This document shows, piece after piece, positions 1 through 13,682 of a stretch of 64,000 bases of DNA (its first letter is position 1; each line of letters opens with the position of its first letter). Origin of the DNA: Pseudomonas sp. LFM046 (GTDB lineage Bacteria; Pseudomonadota; Gammaproteobacteria; Pseudomonadales; Pseudomonadaceae); the NCBI RefSeq assembly GCF_000949385.2, contig NZ_JYKO02000001.1:2504620-2568619 (forward strand), read 5' to 3'. The notes under the pieces are model-generated. The model searched no databases and was not told the DNA's origin. It saw only the letters and a program-made list of their open reading frames with translations. A program made the translations under genes and the position numbers.

Positions 1-1474
1 CGATGCCCTGACGCAGCTCCTGACGCTGTACGCCTTTGACGTAGGCCAGCATGCCCTGGTCGGCGAAGTACCCTTTGGCCAGGTTGTCGGTGGACAGCGC
101 GGCGGTGTGGTAGGTCGGCAGGGTGATCAGGTGGTGGAAGATGCCGGCGTGGGCCGAACCGTCGCGCTGGAAGGTGCGGATCTTCTCGTCTGCAACCTGG
201 GCCAGTTCGGTTTCGTCGTACTCGACGCTCATCAGTTTGGTGCGGTCGTAGGCGGAAACATCTTTGCCTTCGGCGACGAACGCATCGAACACTTGCTGAC
301 GGAAGTTCAGGGTCCAGTTGAAGGACGGGCTGTTGTTGTACACCAGCTTGGCGTTCGGGATGACCTGACGGATGCGGTCAACCATGCCCTTGATCTGGCC
401 AACGTGGGGCTTCTCGGTTTCGATCCAGAGCAGGTCGGCGCCGTTCTGCAGCGAGGTGATGCAGTCCAGGACGCAGCGGTCTTCGCCGGTGCCCTTGCGG
501 AACTGGAACAGGTTGCTCGGCAGACGCTTCGGACGCAGCAGCTTGCCACCGCGGTTGATCACCACGTCGCCATTCTGCAGTTCGGCCGGGCTGATTTCGT
601 CGCAATCCAGGAAGGAGTTGTACTGGTCGCCCAGGTCGCCCGGTTGCTTGGTCACGGCGATCTGCTTGGTCAGGCCGGCACCCAGGGAGTCGGTACGGGC
701 AACGATCACGCCGTCGTCAACGCCCAGCTCGAGGAAGGCGTAGCGAACAGCGTTGATCTTGGCGAGGAAGTCTTCGTGCGGAACGGTCACCTTGCCGTCC
801 TGGTGGCCGCACTGCTTCTCGTCGGACACCTGGTTTTCGATCTGGATGCAGCAGGCACCCGCTTCGATCATTTTCTTGGCCAGCAGGTAAGTGGCTTCCG
901 GGTTGCCGAAACCGGCGTCGATGTCAGCGATGATCGGTACAACGTGGGTTTCGTAGCCGTCGATCTGAGCCTGGATTTCGTCCTGCTTGGCTTTGTCGCC
1001 AGCGGCGCGGGCGGCGTCCAGCGCGGTGAACAGCAGGTCCAGTTCGCGGGCGTCAGCCTGGCGCAGGAAGGTGTAGAGCTCTTCGATCAGGCCGGAAACG
1101 GCAGTCTTTTCGTGCATGGACTGGTCGGGCAGCGGGCCGAAGTCGGAGCGCAGCGCGGCAACCATCCAGCCGGACAGGTAGAGGTAGCGCTTGTTGGTGG
1201 TCTTCAGGTGCTTCTTGATGGAGATCAGCTTCTGCTGACCAATGAAGCCGTGCCAGCAGCCCAGGGACTGGGTGTAAACGGAGGAGTCAGCGTCGTACTC
1301 GGCCATGTCCTTACGCATGATGGCTGCGGTGTACTTGGCGATATCCAGACCGGTCTTGAAGCGGTTCTGGGCGCGCATGCGGGCAACCGACTCGGGGTTG
1401 ATAGCGCTCCAGCTGTTACCGTTCACTTCTTTCAGTGCGGCAATGGCCTTGATGTCGTTCTGATATGCGGACAT
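1..1474 (-). CDS. aceA: Isocitrate lyase, 3' end cut by window edge
   Basis: Reading leftward from the ATG at 1474 the frame stays open to base 1, giving about 491 residues starting MSAYQNDIKAIAALKE. The family form with this N terminus is about 530 residues, so roughly 40 C-terminal residues lie outside. The active-site motif KQCGH, with its catalytic cysteine near residue 222, is present. The protein also has the family's metal-binding aspartates in the IADIDAGFGN stretch. The enzyme splits isocitrate into glyoxylate and succinate, the first step of the glyoxylate shunt, in the cytoplasm. It is needed for growth on acetate and fatty acids. It stands alone, with about 500 bp of upstream non-coding DNA. 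Identification rests on sequence recall and is firm. Confidence 0.96.
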   Translation of the reverse strand, partial: MSAYQNDIKAIAALKEVNGNSWSAINPESVARMRAQNRFKTGLDIAKYTAAIMRKDMAEYDADSSVYTQSLGCWHGFIGQQKLISIKKHLKTTNKRYLYLSGWMVAALRSDFGPLPDQSMHEKTAVSGLIEELYTFLRQADARELDLLFTALDAARAAGDKAKQDEIQAQIDGYETHVVPIIADIDAGFGNPEATYLLAKKMIEAGACCIQIENQVSDEKQCGHQDGKVTVPHEDFLAKINAVRYAFLELGVDDGVIVARTDSLGAGLTKQIAVTKQPGDLGDQYNSFLDCDEISPAELQNGDVVINRGGKLLRPKRLPSNLFQFRKGTGEDRCVLDCITSLQNGADLLWIETEKPHVGQIKGMVDRIRQVIPNAKLVYNNSPSFNWTLNFRQQVFDAFVAEGKDVSAYDRTKLMSVEYDETELAQVADEKIRTFQRDGSAHAGIFHHLITLPTYHTAALSTDNLAKGYFADQGMLAYVKGVQRQELRQGI

Positions 1475-1983
1475 GGTCAATCCTTCAAAGTGTGTATTGG
1501 TTGAGCACCGGCTTACCCACTCAAAAACCTGCTTTCTGAAGGTAATTGCGGGTTGCTCACCGCAGCGCGCGAAGGATGGACTGGAGGGAGGTGGAGCTGA
1601 AGGTAGGGTGATGAACTGCACACGCTCGCGCGATCGTCGGGTGGTTTTGCGCTCTTCGATCACTTGCCGGTTCGTGGTAACCGTTGGGCGATCTGCCGGG
1701 CACTGCCTTCGATCTTGCGATTGTTGCTGGTGCTTCCCCGTCCCTCAGGACAACTTCGTTCCAGTCGCAACCTCGTCGCACTGCCTTATGGGCTGTCGCA
1801 ACACGGATCGGCTCGGCTGGTTGGCTGGGAGCGCGATCCGGAGGCCCTTTTCAGAGCCCCTGGCTAGCGGGAGCGAGGCCATCTTGCTCTTTCAAACAAG
1901 TGTTCGTCAATCGTTTTGTAGTGTTTTTTTTTGACTACTACATAAGACTTTAGGAGGGGACTGACCGGTCGAAAAAAGCGCGA
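1475..1983. other. Intergenic region upstream of aceA
   Basis: These 509 bases lie between the aceA start and the stop of the next minus-strand gene. The short open frames here show no recognisable protein and no good ribosome site. The stretch must carry the aceA promoter and leader. It includes a T-rich inverted repeat at 1917-1942, listed separately. I saw no convincing terminator for the gene ending at 1984. Confidence 0.6.
1917..1942. promoter_or_regulatory. Inverted repeat, candidate regulator site upstream of aceA
   Basis: TGTAGT at 1917-1922 faces ACTACTACA at 1934-1942 across a run of nine T. The half-sites resemble the TGTAGT/ACTACA elements I recall for RccR, the KDPG-responsive repressor of glyoxylate-shunt genes in Pseudomonas. 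The spacing and the distance of about 440 bp from aceA are not ideal. The palindrome is seen; the regulator is inferred. Confidence 0.35.
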
Positions 1984-2793
1984 TCAGTCGACCGCGTCGA
2001 CCTTGAGACGGAGGGTCATATCTTCGCGGCCCTGGGTGGTGCGGCGGCGCAGGAAGCCGCTCTGGTCGGATTGGCTGTCCTCGTTCACCGCGCCGATGGT
2101 GATCCACTCGCCGAGGCGGCCGCTGACCTTGGTGTCGGTGCTCTGCACGTCAATCACGCCAGGCTGATTGCTGTTGAGGCGGTCGCGGTTGCTGGAAATG
2201 CTGACGTGCACAAGTTCGCCAGAGACGGTGGCCGTGACGTAGAAGCCGCGTGTGACGTTGCGGTACTCGGTGTTGCTGTAGAGCTCACCGTAGGGGCCGG
2301 AGCTGGTGGTGGTGATGGGCACGCTCTGGCCCACTTGAATCAGGGCCGGATAGCCTTCGGTGGTCTGCACTTGCTGGACGCCGGCGCCGCGGCTGTCGGT
2401 GCTGCGGCGAATGATGCGCACCTGGTCGCGGCCGTTCACCTCGCCGCGCCCGGAGTGGACCTCCACGCCGCCAGCGCTGGCTGTGCCATTCACTGAGTAA
2501 CCCCGATCACTCTGGAAATTGCTGTCGCTGGTGTCGACGCTGATCAGCAGGCGCCGGGGGCGGCTGTCCAGTTGTTCGAGCAGGTTGCGCAGTTCGGCGA
2601 TCTTCGCCGGCTCGGCATTGACGATCAGCTGGTTGCCATAGGCGCTGACGCGGCCCTCGTTGCCCAGCACCGACTCCACCGTCGGCAGCAGCTCGTCCGC
2701 TGTGCGATAGCGCAGCTGGATGAGCTCCGTCGCCGCCTGCAGCGGCAGGCAGACCAGCAGGAGGAGGGCGGCGAACAGCGCGCGTGGGGTCAT
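1984..2793 (-). CDS. Periplasmic secretin-N-domain-like protein
   Basis: The 269-residue product has an N-terminal signal peptide (charged start, leucine core, likely cleavage after LPLQA near residue 20). Residues 25-90 fit the short N domain of secretins: IQLRYRTADELLPTVESVL, a GNQLIV strand, then an AKIAELRNLLEQLD helix. The rest is strand-rich without the pore-forming secretin domain, so it is not an outer-membrane channel itself. The start overlaps the end of the upstream gene by 4 bp (2790-2793), so the two are translationally coupled. Its role is unknown; it may be an orphan secretion-associated or envelope protein. It is conserved next to aceA in pseudomonads as far as I recall. Confidence 0.7.
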   Translation of the reverse strand: MTPRALFAALLLLVCLPLQAATELIQLRYRTADELLPTVESVLGNEGRVSAYGNQLIVNAEPAKIAELRNLLEQLDSRPRRLLISVDTSDSNFQSDRGYSVNGTASAGGVEVHSGRGEVNGRDQVRIIRRSTDSRGAGVQQVQTTEGYPALIQVGQSVPITTTSSGPYGELYSNTEYRNVTRGFYVTATVSGELVHVSISSNRDRLNSNQPGVIDVQSTDTKVSGRLGEWITIGAVNEDSQSDQSGFLRRRTTQGREDMTLRLKVDAVD

Positions 2794-3419
2794 ATCAGGA
2801 AACTCCGCAAATCAGGGTCGGTAATGCTCGTGTCCCAGGCCTGGTCGAAGCGGGTCTGCTGCAGCCGGGTTCTTCCGGGGTCGTTGTACAGGGTGTAGCC
2901 GGCGAACTGGTCGGGTTCGGGGCGAACCAGAAGGCCACGGTCGTCGGCGATGAGATAGGCCAGCTCCTCCGAGGGATGGTCGGGGTTGATCCGGCGAATC
3001 TGGAAATTGCTGGAAAGGCGCCGGCTCAGGTTGAGCAGGCGGTGGCCTTCTTTCACGGCGCGGCTCAGGTCGCGAACCAGGATGCGCAGCTGGCATTTCG
3101 GGTCGCTGATCAGGAAGCGCGTACAGGCGTGCTGAATGGCGCTGTTGTGATAGAGCCAGGGTTCGAGGTCAGGGCTGTAGATGCAGAGGTGGCGGCGAGC
3201 CTGTTGCATCAGCGCCAGGGCATGGGCGCGGGCCTGGTCCGGGGTACTGAAACGCTCCAGGTGATCGTGGCTGCCGAGGGCGAAGGGAGCTGGCTCCCAG
3301 TTGGAGGATTCGGGCTGGGCCGGGCCTGGGTTGTGAACGCTGAAACGCCCCGGCGACTGGAACTCGATGGCCGGTAATTCGACGTCGTTCTCAGCGGGTT
3401 CCGGGGCGTTTTCGTTCAT
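2790..3419 (-). CDS. Conserved hypothetical protein (DUF7931-like, phospholipase-D-like fold)
   Basis: The 209-residue cytoplasmic protein has a polar, acidic, proline-rich N terminus of about 50 residues. A compact domain follows: RRHLCIYSPDLEPWLYHN, then CQLRILVRDLSRAVKEGHRLLNLSRRL. The YSPDLEP and H..L pattern recalls the PLD-like fold of a small proteobacterial family, but I see no HKD catalytic motif. It sits in a minus-strand run roxA - GNAT - this gene - secretin-N gene, with gaps of 8 bp or less or overlaps. Function is not known. The gene call is strong because of the coupling and coding quality; the fold assignment is tentative. Confidence 0.7.
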   Translation of the reverse strand: MNENAPEPAENDVELPAIEFQSPGRFSVHNPGPAQPESSNWEPAPFALGSHDHLERFSTPDQARAHALALMQQARRHLCIYSPDLEPWLYHNSAIQHACTRFLISDPKCQLRILVRDLSRAVKEGHRLLNLSRRLSSNFQIRRINPDHPSEELAYLIADDRGLLVRPEPDQFAGYTLYNDPGRTRLQQTRFDQAWDTSITDPDLRSFLI

Positions 3420-3427
3420 CTGGGCCT

Positions 3428-3853
3428 CTATTGGCTTTCGCGCACCATGTCCACGTGAGGGATGCCAGCCTCGAGGAATTCGCTGCTGACGATCTTGAAG
3501 CCGTGGCGTTCATAGAACGCGGTGGCATGGACCTGGGCGGACAGCATCTGACGCTTCAGACCACGGTGTTCGGCTTCTGCGATGGCGGCCTGCAACAGGC
3601 GGTCACCGACCTTCAGTCCACGCCAGTCCTTGAGCACCGAGACACGGCCGATATGGCCGTCGGGAAGCAGGCGGGCGGTGCCGATAGCATAGTCCCGCTC
3701 GAAGGCGAGAAAGTGCACGGCGTCCGCATCTTCGGTATCCCACTCCAGCTCCGGCGCGACCGATTGCTCGGCGATGAATACGGCTTCACGGATGCGGCGG
3801 AGGTCGGCATTGTCCTTCTGCCAGTCGGCAACGCGGACGTGTATCTCACTCAT
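3428..3853 (-). CDS. GNAT-family N-acetyltransferase
   Basis: The 141-residue protein starts MSEIHVRVADWQKDNADLRRIREAVFI. It has the GNAT core: strand HFLAFERDYAIGTARLLPDGHIGRVSVLKDWRG split across the acetyl-CoA motif, then GDRLLQAAIAEAEHRG, then AFYERHGFKIVSSEFLEAGIPHVDMVR. It transfers an acetyl group from acetyl-CoA to an unknown amine; the substrate cannot be read from the sequence. I chose the ATG at 3853 over the TTG two codons upstream. It overlaps the roxA stop by 8 bp, so it is probably co-translated with the ribosomal oxygenase. Confidence 0.85.
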   Translation of the reverse strand: MSEIHVRVADWQKDNADLRRIREAVFIAEQSVAPELEWDTEDADAVHFLAFERDYAIGTARLLPDGHIGRVSVLKDWRGLKVGDRLLQAAIAEAEHRGLKRQMLSAQVHATAFYERHGFKIVSSEFLEAGIPHVDMVRESQ

Positions 3854-5012
3854 CGGCAAACTCCAGACTTCCTTGCTTGATCAGTTCCAGAAGAAGCTTA
3901 CGCCCCTCGTCGTCGGCCAGCCATTGGCCGAGATTCTCAAGATGCAGTGCGTCAGCTGCGCAGATGAGCTTCAGCAGTTCGCGCAGGTTGCTTGGCAGCA
4001 GTCGGCTCTGGCCGCTGGCGAACAGCACCAGGCCGATGTCGACCTCGGACCAGGCCAGGCGGGCGCTCGGGTTGCGCACCAGCACGGCACCATCCTCGAT
4101 CGCGGCCAGGAAGTCGTCTTCTTCCACGTCCGCGCCGGCCACCAGCTCGGGGTAGCGCGGCTCGGTCATGAACTGGCCGAACCAGGTGAGCAGCAAGCGC
4201 TCGTCACTCATGTGCTCGGCGAGCAGGGTCTTGAGGCGATCGAGGGCGTCACGCTGGATCTCGTGCGGGTCGCTGACGGGAGCGCTGCCGGCGTCGCTGT
4301 AGCGCTCCTCGTCCGGCAGGAACTGGGCGAGGAAGTCGGTGAAATGGGTTAGCACTTCGGCGGCGCTGGGGGCGCGGAAGCCCACGGAGTAGGTCATGCA
4401 GTCGTCTTCGGCGATGCCGAAGTGGGCCAGGCGCGGTGGCAGATAGAGCATGTCGCCGGGCTCCAGCACCCATTCTTCGGTCTGCTGGAAGTCGGCGAGG
4501 ATGCGCAGATCGGCGTGGGGCAGCAGGGCGCTGTCGGCGTCGCACATCTGGCCGATCTTCCAGCGACGGCGGCCGTGGCCCTGGAGCAGGAAGACATCGT
4601 AGTTGTCGAAATGCGGCCCTACACCACCACCGGGGGCGGCGAAGCTGATCATCACATCGTCGATGCGCCAGCTGGGCAGGAAACGGAAGTGCTCCAGCAG
4701 CTCGGCGACTTCCGGGACGAACTGGTCAACGGCTTGAACCAGCAGGGTCCATTCCTTCTCCGGCAGGTTCTGGTAGGTGTCCTCGGCAAAGGGGCCGCGA
4801 CGCAGTTCCCAGGGGCGCTCGCCGTGCTCCAGGACCAGACGGGACTCGACTTCCTCTTCCAGGGAGAGGCCTGCCAATTCGTCGGGGGAGATGGGGCTTT
4901 CGAATCCAGGGATGGCCTGACGGATCAGCAGCGGCTTCTGCTGCCAGTAGTCACGCAGGAATTCGCGCGCGGTCAGGCCGCCCAGAAGTTGAAGAGGAGT
5001 ATCAGGATTCAT
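3846..5012 (-). CDS. roxA: Ribosomal protein L16 arginine hydroxylase (JmjC/cupin, YcfD-type)
   Basis: The 388-residue protein is a 2-oxoglutarate/Fe(II) oxygenase. The metal triad is visible as H134 and D136 (GPHFDNYDVF) and H197 (PRLAHFGIA). The [10 protein letters not shown] strand is typical of the YcfD/ROX family, and the C-terminal winged-helix half is full length. The family hydroxylates an arginine on ribosomal protein L16 near the peptidyl-transferase centre, using O2 and 2-oxoglutarate. It leads a minus-strand operon with the GNAT and two hypothetical genes. A strong terminator separates it from purB upstream. Confidence 0.9.
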   Translation of the reverse strand: MNPDTPLQLLGGLTAREFLRDYWQQKPLLIRQAIPGFESPISPDELAGLSLEEEVESRLVLEHGERPWELRRGPFAEDTYQNLPEKEWTLLVQAVDQFVPEVAELLEHFRFLPSWRIDDVMISFAAPGGGVGPHFDNYDVFLLQGHGRRRWKIGQMCDADSALLPHADLRILADFQQTEEWVLEPGDMLYLPPRLAHFGIAEDDCMTYSVGFRAPSAAEVLTHFTDFLAQFLPDEERYSDAGSAPVSDPHEIQRDALDRLKTLLAEHMSDERLLLTWFGQFMTEPRYPELVAGADVEEDDFLAAIEDGAVLVRNPSARLAWSEVDIGLVLFASGQSRLLPSNLRELLKLICAADALHLENLGQWLADDEGRKLLLELIKQGSLEFADE

Positions 5013-5024
5013 ATCTAAGCCTTT

Positions 5025-5054
5025 GAAATAAAAACGCCCGGCACAGCCGGGCGT
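5025..5054 (-). terminator. Rho-independent terminator of purB
   Basis: Read on the minus strand, the stem ACGCCCGGC (9 bp) has a 3-base loop and is followed by a T-rich run at 5033-5025. It lies 18 bp past the purB stop. Confidence 0.85.
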
Positions 5055-5072
5055 GCATTGGTTCGCTGCTGA

Positions 5073-7170
<2,098 letters not shown>

Positions 7171-7174
<4 letters not shown>

Positions 7175-8289
7175 GGAAGCTTGACTCCCGCATCCCAGGG
7201 TTCGGTCGTCTCGATCACGCCGCCGCCGAGGCAGACTTCGCCATCATAGAAGACCACGGACTGGCCCGGGGTGACGGCGCGCTGGGGCTCGTCGAATACC
7301 GCGATGTACCCGTCGGCGGTCTTTTCCAGGGTGCAGGGCTGGTCGCTCTGACGATAGCGCACCTTGGCCTTGAGCCTGCGCGGCTGGCCAAGGTCGACGG
7401 GGTTGACCCAGTAGATCTCGGTCGCCTTGAGGGCGCGGGAGAAGAGCCAGGGGTTCTCGTTACCCTGACCAACGATCAGCACATTGCGGGAGAGGTCTTT
7501 GGCTAGGACGTACCAGGGATCGTCTGTGGCGTCCTTCATGCCGCCGATGCCCAGGCCCTGGCGCTGGCCGATGGTGTGGTACATCAGGCCGTGGTGGCGG
7601 CCGATGACCTCGCCTTCAGTGGTTTCGATGTTTCCCGGCTGGGCGGGCAGGTACTGCTTGAGAAAGTCGGTGAATCGACGCTCGCCGATAAAGCAGATCC
7701 CGGTGGAGTCCTTCTTCTTCGCGGTGGCCAGGCCATATTTCTCGGCGATGGCGCGTACTTCCGGCTTTTCCAGTTCGCCCACGGGGAACAGGGTGCGGGC
7801 GATCTGCTCGCCGCCCACCGCATGCAGGAAATAGCTCTGGTCCTTGTTCGGGTCCAGGCCCTTGAGCAGTTCGGTGCGGCCGTCGATGTCGCGGCGGCGC
7901 ACGTAGTGCCCGGTGGCGATCAGGTCGGCGCCGAGGGACAGGGCGTAGTCGAGGAAGGCTTTGAACTTGATCTCGCGGTTGCAGAGGATGTCCGGGTTCG
8001 GTGTACGGCCGGCCTTGTATTCGGCGAGGAAGTGCTCGAACACGTTGTCCCAGTACTCGGCGGCGAAGTTGGCGGTGTGCAGCTTGATGCCAATGCGGTC
8101 GCAGACGGCCTGGGCGTCGGCCAGGTCTACCTTGGCGGTGCAATACTCGGTGCCGTCGTCCTCGTCCCAGTTCTTCATGAACAGGCCTTCGACCTGGTAG
8201 CCCTGCTCGAGGAGCAGGAGGGCGGAAACCGAGGAATCGACGCCGCCGGACATGCCGACTATGACGCGGGTATTGGCTGGATCACGCAT
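7171..8289 (-). CDS. mnmA: tRNA-specific 2-thiouridylase MnmA
   Basis: The 372-residue enzyme has the PP-loop ATP motif SGGVDSS near residue 14. Its two catalytic cysteines are at about 103 ([10 protein letters not shown]) and 199 ([10 protein letters not shown]). It puts sulfur on U34 of tRNA Lys, Glu and Gln, using ATP and persulfide relayed by TusA-TusBCD-TusE. The tusDCBE genes for that relay are in this window at 28.7-30.1 kb. The ATG at 8289 ([12 protein letters not shown]) is preferred to a possible start four codons upstream because the family begins here. Confidence 0.95.
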
Positions 8290-8343
8290 GGGACTCTGCA
8301 CTGACTGGTAAGCAAAAGCGGAATTCTATCAGGGCTGCGGTGC

Positions 8344-8787
8344 TCAGGCGACGCGGATCAGGCTGAGGGGGAAACGCTCGCCTGTCAGGTAATCGTCGAT
8401 GCAGCGCAGGACCAGGTGGCTGCGCCAGCGGTCTTGTTCGGCGAGCAGTTCGTCACGGGTGAGCCAGCGCGGGCCAATGATGCCGTCGTCCAGTGGCTGA
8501 TCCGGATGGTGGCGAAGGGGGCGGGCGGCGAAGCAGACACGTTGGTAGGTCACGCCGTTGCTGGGGGCGGTGTAGAGGTAGATGCCGGTCACGGCGGTGA
8601 GTTCGACCTCCCAGCCGGTCTCCTCGAAGGTTTCACGTACGGCCGCTTCGAGCAGGGTTTCGTCGGCTTCCAGGTGGCCGGCGGGCTGGTTGAACACGGC
8701 GCGACCATTGGCCAGTTCCTCCACCAGAAGGAAGCGGCCCTGGTCCTCGACTATGGTCGCGACGGTGATGTGGGGTTGCCAGGTCAT
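8344..8787 (-). CDS. Nudix hydrolase, NudJ-like
   Basis: The 147-residue protein holds a complete Nudix box at residues 37-58 (starts GHLEADETLLEAAV, ends RETFEETG). This is the Mg-binding helix that hydrolyses nucleoside diphosphate-X compounds. N-terminal MTWQPHITVATIVEDQGRFLLVEE and the position beside mnmA match the NudJ (YmfB) group, thiamin pyrophosphate/NTP phosphohydrolases. Substrate is inferred from family only. It is probably in one transcript with mnmA and hflD, since only about 55 bp lie between. Confidence 0.87.
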   Translation of the reverse strand: MTWQPHITVATIVEDQGRFLLVEELANGRAVFNQPAGHLEADETLLEAAVRETFEETGWEVELTAVTGIYLYTAPSNGVTYQRVCFAARPLRHHPDQPLDDGIIGPRWLTRDELLAEQDRWRSHLVLRCIDDYLTGERFPLSLIRVA

Positions 8788-8833
8788 GGGGAGGGCTCCG
8801 GGAAAAGGGGCGCCATGATACGGCGCGGCAGGC

Positions 8834-8872
8834 AGAAAAAAGAAACCCCGGGCAATGCCCGGGGTTTCTTTT
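8834..8872 (-). terminator. Strong terminator of idh
   Basis: A near-perfect palindrome of 15-bp arms at 8840-8870 (AAGAAACCCCGGGCA and its complement) is flanked by A on the left and T on the right. It can therefore terminate in both directions. It lies just past the idh stop on the minus strand. Confidence 0.9.
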
Positions 8873-8887
8873 ACAGCGCTGTGGCGA

Positions 8888-11471
<2,584 letters not shown>

Positions 11472-12728
11472 ATGGGATACCAAAAGATCCAGGTGCCGGC
11501 AGCCGGTGACAAAATCACCGTCAATGCAGATATGTCCCTGAATGTACCGAACAACCCCATCATCCCGTTCATTGAGGGTGACGGCATTGGCGTCGACATC
11601 AGCCCGGTCATGATCAAGGTCGTGGACGCGGCTGTCGCCAAGGCCTACAGCAGTAGTCGCAAGATCTCCTGGATGGAGGTCTACGCAGGCGAGAAGGCTA
11701 CCCAGGTCTACGACCAGGACACCTGGTTGCCGAAGGAAACCCTGGAAGCCGTGCGTGACTACGTGGTTTCCATCAAGGGCCCGCTGACCACGCCGGTGGG
11801 TGGTGGCATCCGTTCCCTGAACGTTGCGCTGCGCCAGGAGCTGGACCTTTACGTGTGCCAGCGTCCGGTTCGCTGGTTCGAAGGCGTGCCGAGCCCGGTC
11901 AAGAAGCCTGGTGACGTGGATATGGTGATCTTCCGCGAGAACTCCGAAGACATCTATGCCGGCGTCGAGTGGAAGGCTGGCAGCCCCGAGGCTGAGAAAG
12001 TCATCAAGTTCCTCACCGAGGAAATGGGCGTCAAGAAGATCCGCTTCACCGAAAACTGCGGCATCGGCATCAAGCCGGTATCGCTGGACGGCACCAAGCG
12101 CCTGGTGCGCAAGGCCCTGCAGTACGCCGTGGACAACGATCGCAGCTCTGTGACCATCGTCCACAAGGGCAACATCATGAAATTCACGGAGGGTGCCTTC
12201 AAGGAGTGGGGCTACGAAATCGCCCGTGACGAATTTGGTGCCGAGCTGCTGGACGGCGGCCCGTGGATGCAGTTCAAGAACCCGCGCACCGGCAAGAACA
12301 TTGTGGTCAAGGACGTGATCGCAGACGCCATGCTGCAGCAGATTCTGCTGCGCCCGGCCGAGTACGATGTGATTGCCACCCTGAACCTGAACGGCGACTA
12401 CCTGTCCGACGCCCTCGCGGCTGAGGTGGGCGGCATCGGTATCGCCCCCGGTGCCAACCTGTCTGACACCGTTGCCATGTTCGAGGCCACCCACGGTACC
12501 GCGCCGAAGTACGCTGGCCAGGACAAGGTGAATCCGGGCTCGGTCATCCTCTCCGCCGAGATGATGCTGCGCCACATGGGCTGGACCGAAGCGGCTGACC
12601 TGATCATCAAGGGCACCAACGGCGCCATTGCCGCGAAAACCGTGACCTACGACTTCGAGCGACTGATGGATGGCGCCAAGCTGCTGTCCTGCTCCGAGTT
12701 CGGGGATGCGATCATCGCCCACATGTGA
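11472..12728 (+). CDS. icd: Isocitrate dehydrogenase, dimeric NADP form
   Basis: The 418-residue protein starts [21 protein letters not shown] chose this ATG because it matches the family length and N terminus. It has the [13 protein letters not shown] nucleotide/substrate segment and [11 protein letters not shown]. The serine there corresponds to the residue phosphorylated by AceK in E. coli to divert carbon into the glyoxylate shunt. The window also holds aceA, the competing enzyme. The protein is intact and terminated by the hairpin at 12745-12775, convergent with cspD. Confidence 0.97.
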   Translation: MGYQKIQVPAAGDKITVNADMSLNVPNNPIIPFIEGDGIGVDISPVMIKVVDAAVAKAYSSSRKISWMEVYAGEKATQVYDQDTWLPKETLEAVRDYVVSIKGPLTTPVGGGIRSLNVALRQELDLYVCQRPVRWFEGVPSPVKKPGDVDMVIFRENSEDIYAGVEWKAGSPEAEKVIKFLTEEMGVKKIRFTENCGIGIKPVSLDGTKRLVRKALQYAVDNDRSSVTIVHKGNIMKFTEGAFKEWGYEIARDEFGAELLDGGPWMQFKNPRTGKNIVVKDVIADAMLQQILLRPAEYDVIATLNLNGDYLSDALAAEVGGIGIAPGANLSDTVAMFEATHGTAPKYAGQDKVNPGSVILSAEMMLRHMGWTEAADLIIKGTNGAIAAKTVTYDFERLMDGAKLLSCSEFGDAIIAHM

Positions 12729-12744
12729 GCCTGAAAGCGGAAAC

Positions 12745-12775
12745 AAAAAGGCCGGTCAACTGACCGGCCTTTTTT
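12745..12775. terminator. Bidirectional terminator between icd and cspD
   Basis: Arms AGGCCGGTC and GACCGGCCT form a 9-bp stem with a 4-base loop, with A-run before and T-run after. It serves convergent icd and cspD. Confidence 0.9.
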
Positions 12776-12796
12776 ATGCCCAAATATTGCAGGGGC

Positions 12797-13060
12797 TCAA
12801 ACTTCTACTGTGCTGCCCTGGGGTTGGCTGATAGCGGCGGGTGCTTCGGTGGTTGCCGTGACCGGGCGAATATTCACGGCATGCAGCCCTTTCGGACCCT
12901 GAATGATATCGAAGCTTACCGGCTGTCCAGCCTTTAGCGTCTTATAGCCGTCCATCTGGATGGCCGAGTAGTGGGCGAACAGGTCCTCATCTCGGCCATC
13001 GGCAAGGATAAATCCATAGCCTTTGGCGTTGTTGAACCACTTGACCTTACCGCTAAGCAT
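12797..13060 (-). CDS. cspD: Cold-shock domain protein CspD
   Basis: The 87-residue protein starts MLSGKVKWFNNAKGYGFILADG. The two RNA-binding motifs KGYGFI and DLFAHYSAI are present, and a variable, threonine/alanine-rich tail follows. CspD-type proteins bind single-stranded nucleic acid and in E. coli inhibit replication initiation in stationary phase. The in-frame ATG six codons upstream is less likely. A GAGGGA ribosome site precedes 13060. The gene is divergent from clpS, the conserved gammaproteobacterial arrangement. Confidence 0.93.
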   Translation of the reverse strand: MLSGKVKWFNNAKGYGFILADGRDEDLFAHYSAIQMDGYKTLKAGQPVSFDIIQGPKGLHAVNIRPVTATTEAPAAISQPQGSTVEV

Positions 13061-13291
13061 GCTGATATCCCTCTGCAAAGGACTCCATCACTGGAGTATC
13101 ATCCACTTCGACTCCACGCCTTGGAGGCCTCACTGGCCGCGCACGTGGAACCCCTGATACCCGAAGACGGGTATCCACTGGTTGTAACACCGTTTTGCCG
13201 TTAGTCAAGGCGCTGTCCGCATCGCCTGAGAAGCGGATCAAAGTCTTTTCAACGACCGTTTTTCTTCCACTCCATGACCTTTATTTCCAGC

Positions 13292-13654
13292 ATGCATGCA
13301 AGCAGCCAGATTCGACTAACATTCAATCAGGACGGTCCGCAGCATCATGAGGACGACTCCACCGGCCTGGCAGTGCAGGAGGCCAAGCCGGCCCTGCAGG
13401 CGCCACCTATGTATAAGGTGGTGATGTTTAACGATGACTACACCCCTATGGATTTCGTGGTCGAGGTGCTCGAAACGTTCTTCGGGATGAACCGGGAACT
13501 GGCCACCAAGATCATGCTGACCGTGCATACGGAGGGCCGGGCGGTTTGTGGCGTGTTCACTCGCGACATTGCCGAAACCAAGGCCATGCAGGTCAATCAA
13601 TATGCGAGAGAGAGCCAGCACCCGCTGCTCTGTGAGATCGAGAAGGACGGTTAA
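13292..13654 (+). CDS. clpS: ATP-dependent Clp protease adaptor ClpS
   Basis: The 120-residue protein begins [15 protein letters not shown], with a flexible N-terminal extension of about 40 residues. The folded domain follows: [20 protein letters not shown]. The N-degron pocket residues are in [18 protein letters not shown] and [12 protein letters not shown]. ClpS recognises proteins with N-terminal Leu, Phe, Tyr or Trp and hands them to ClpA. It lies 28 bp upstream of clpA. Bpt and Aat, which create N-terminal leucine or phenylalanine, are encoded within 4 kb. Confidence 0.96.
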   Translation: MHASSQIRLTFNQDGPQHHEDDSTGLAVQEAKPALQAPPMYKVVMFNDDYTPMDFVVEVLETFFGMNRELATKIMLTVHTEGRAVCGVFTRDIAETKAMQVNQYARESQHPLLCEIEKDG

Positions 13655-13682
13655 CGCCGCCGCTTGGGTATGAGGTGAAGCC

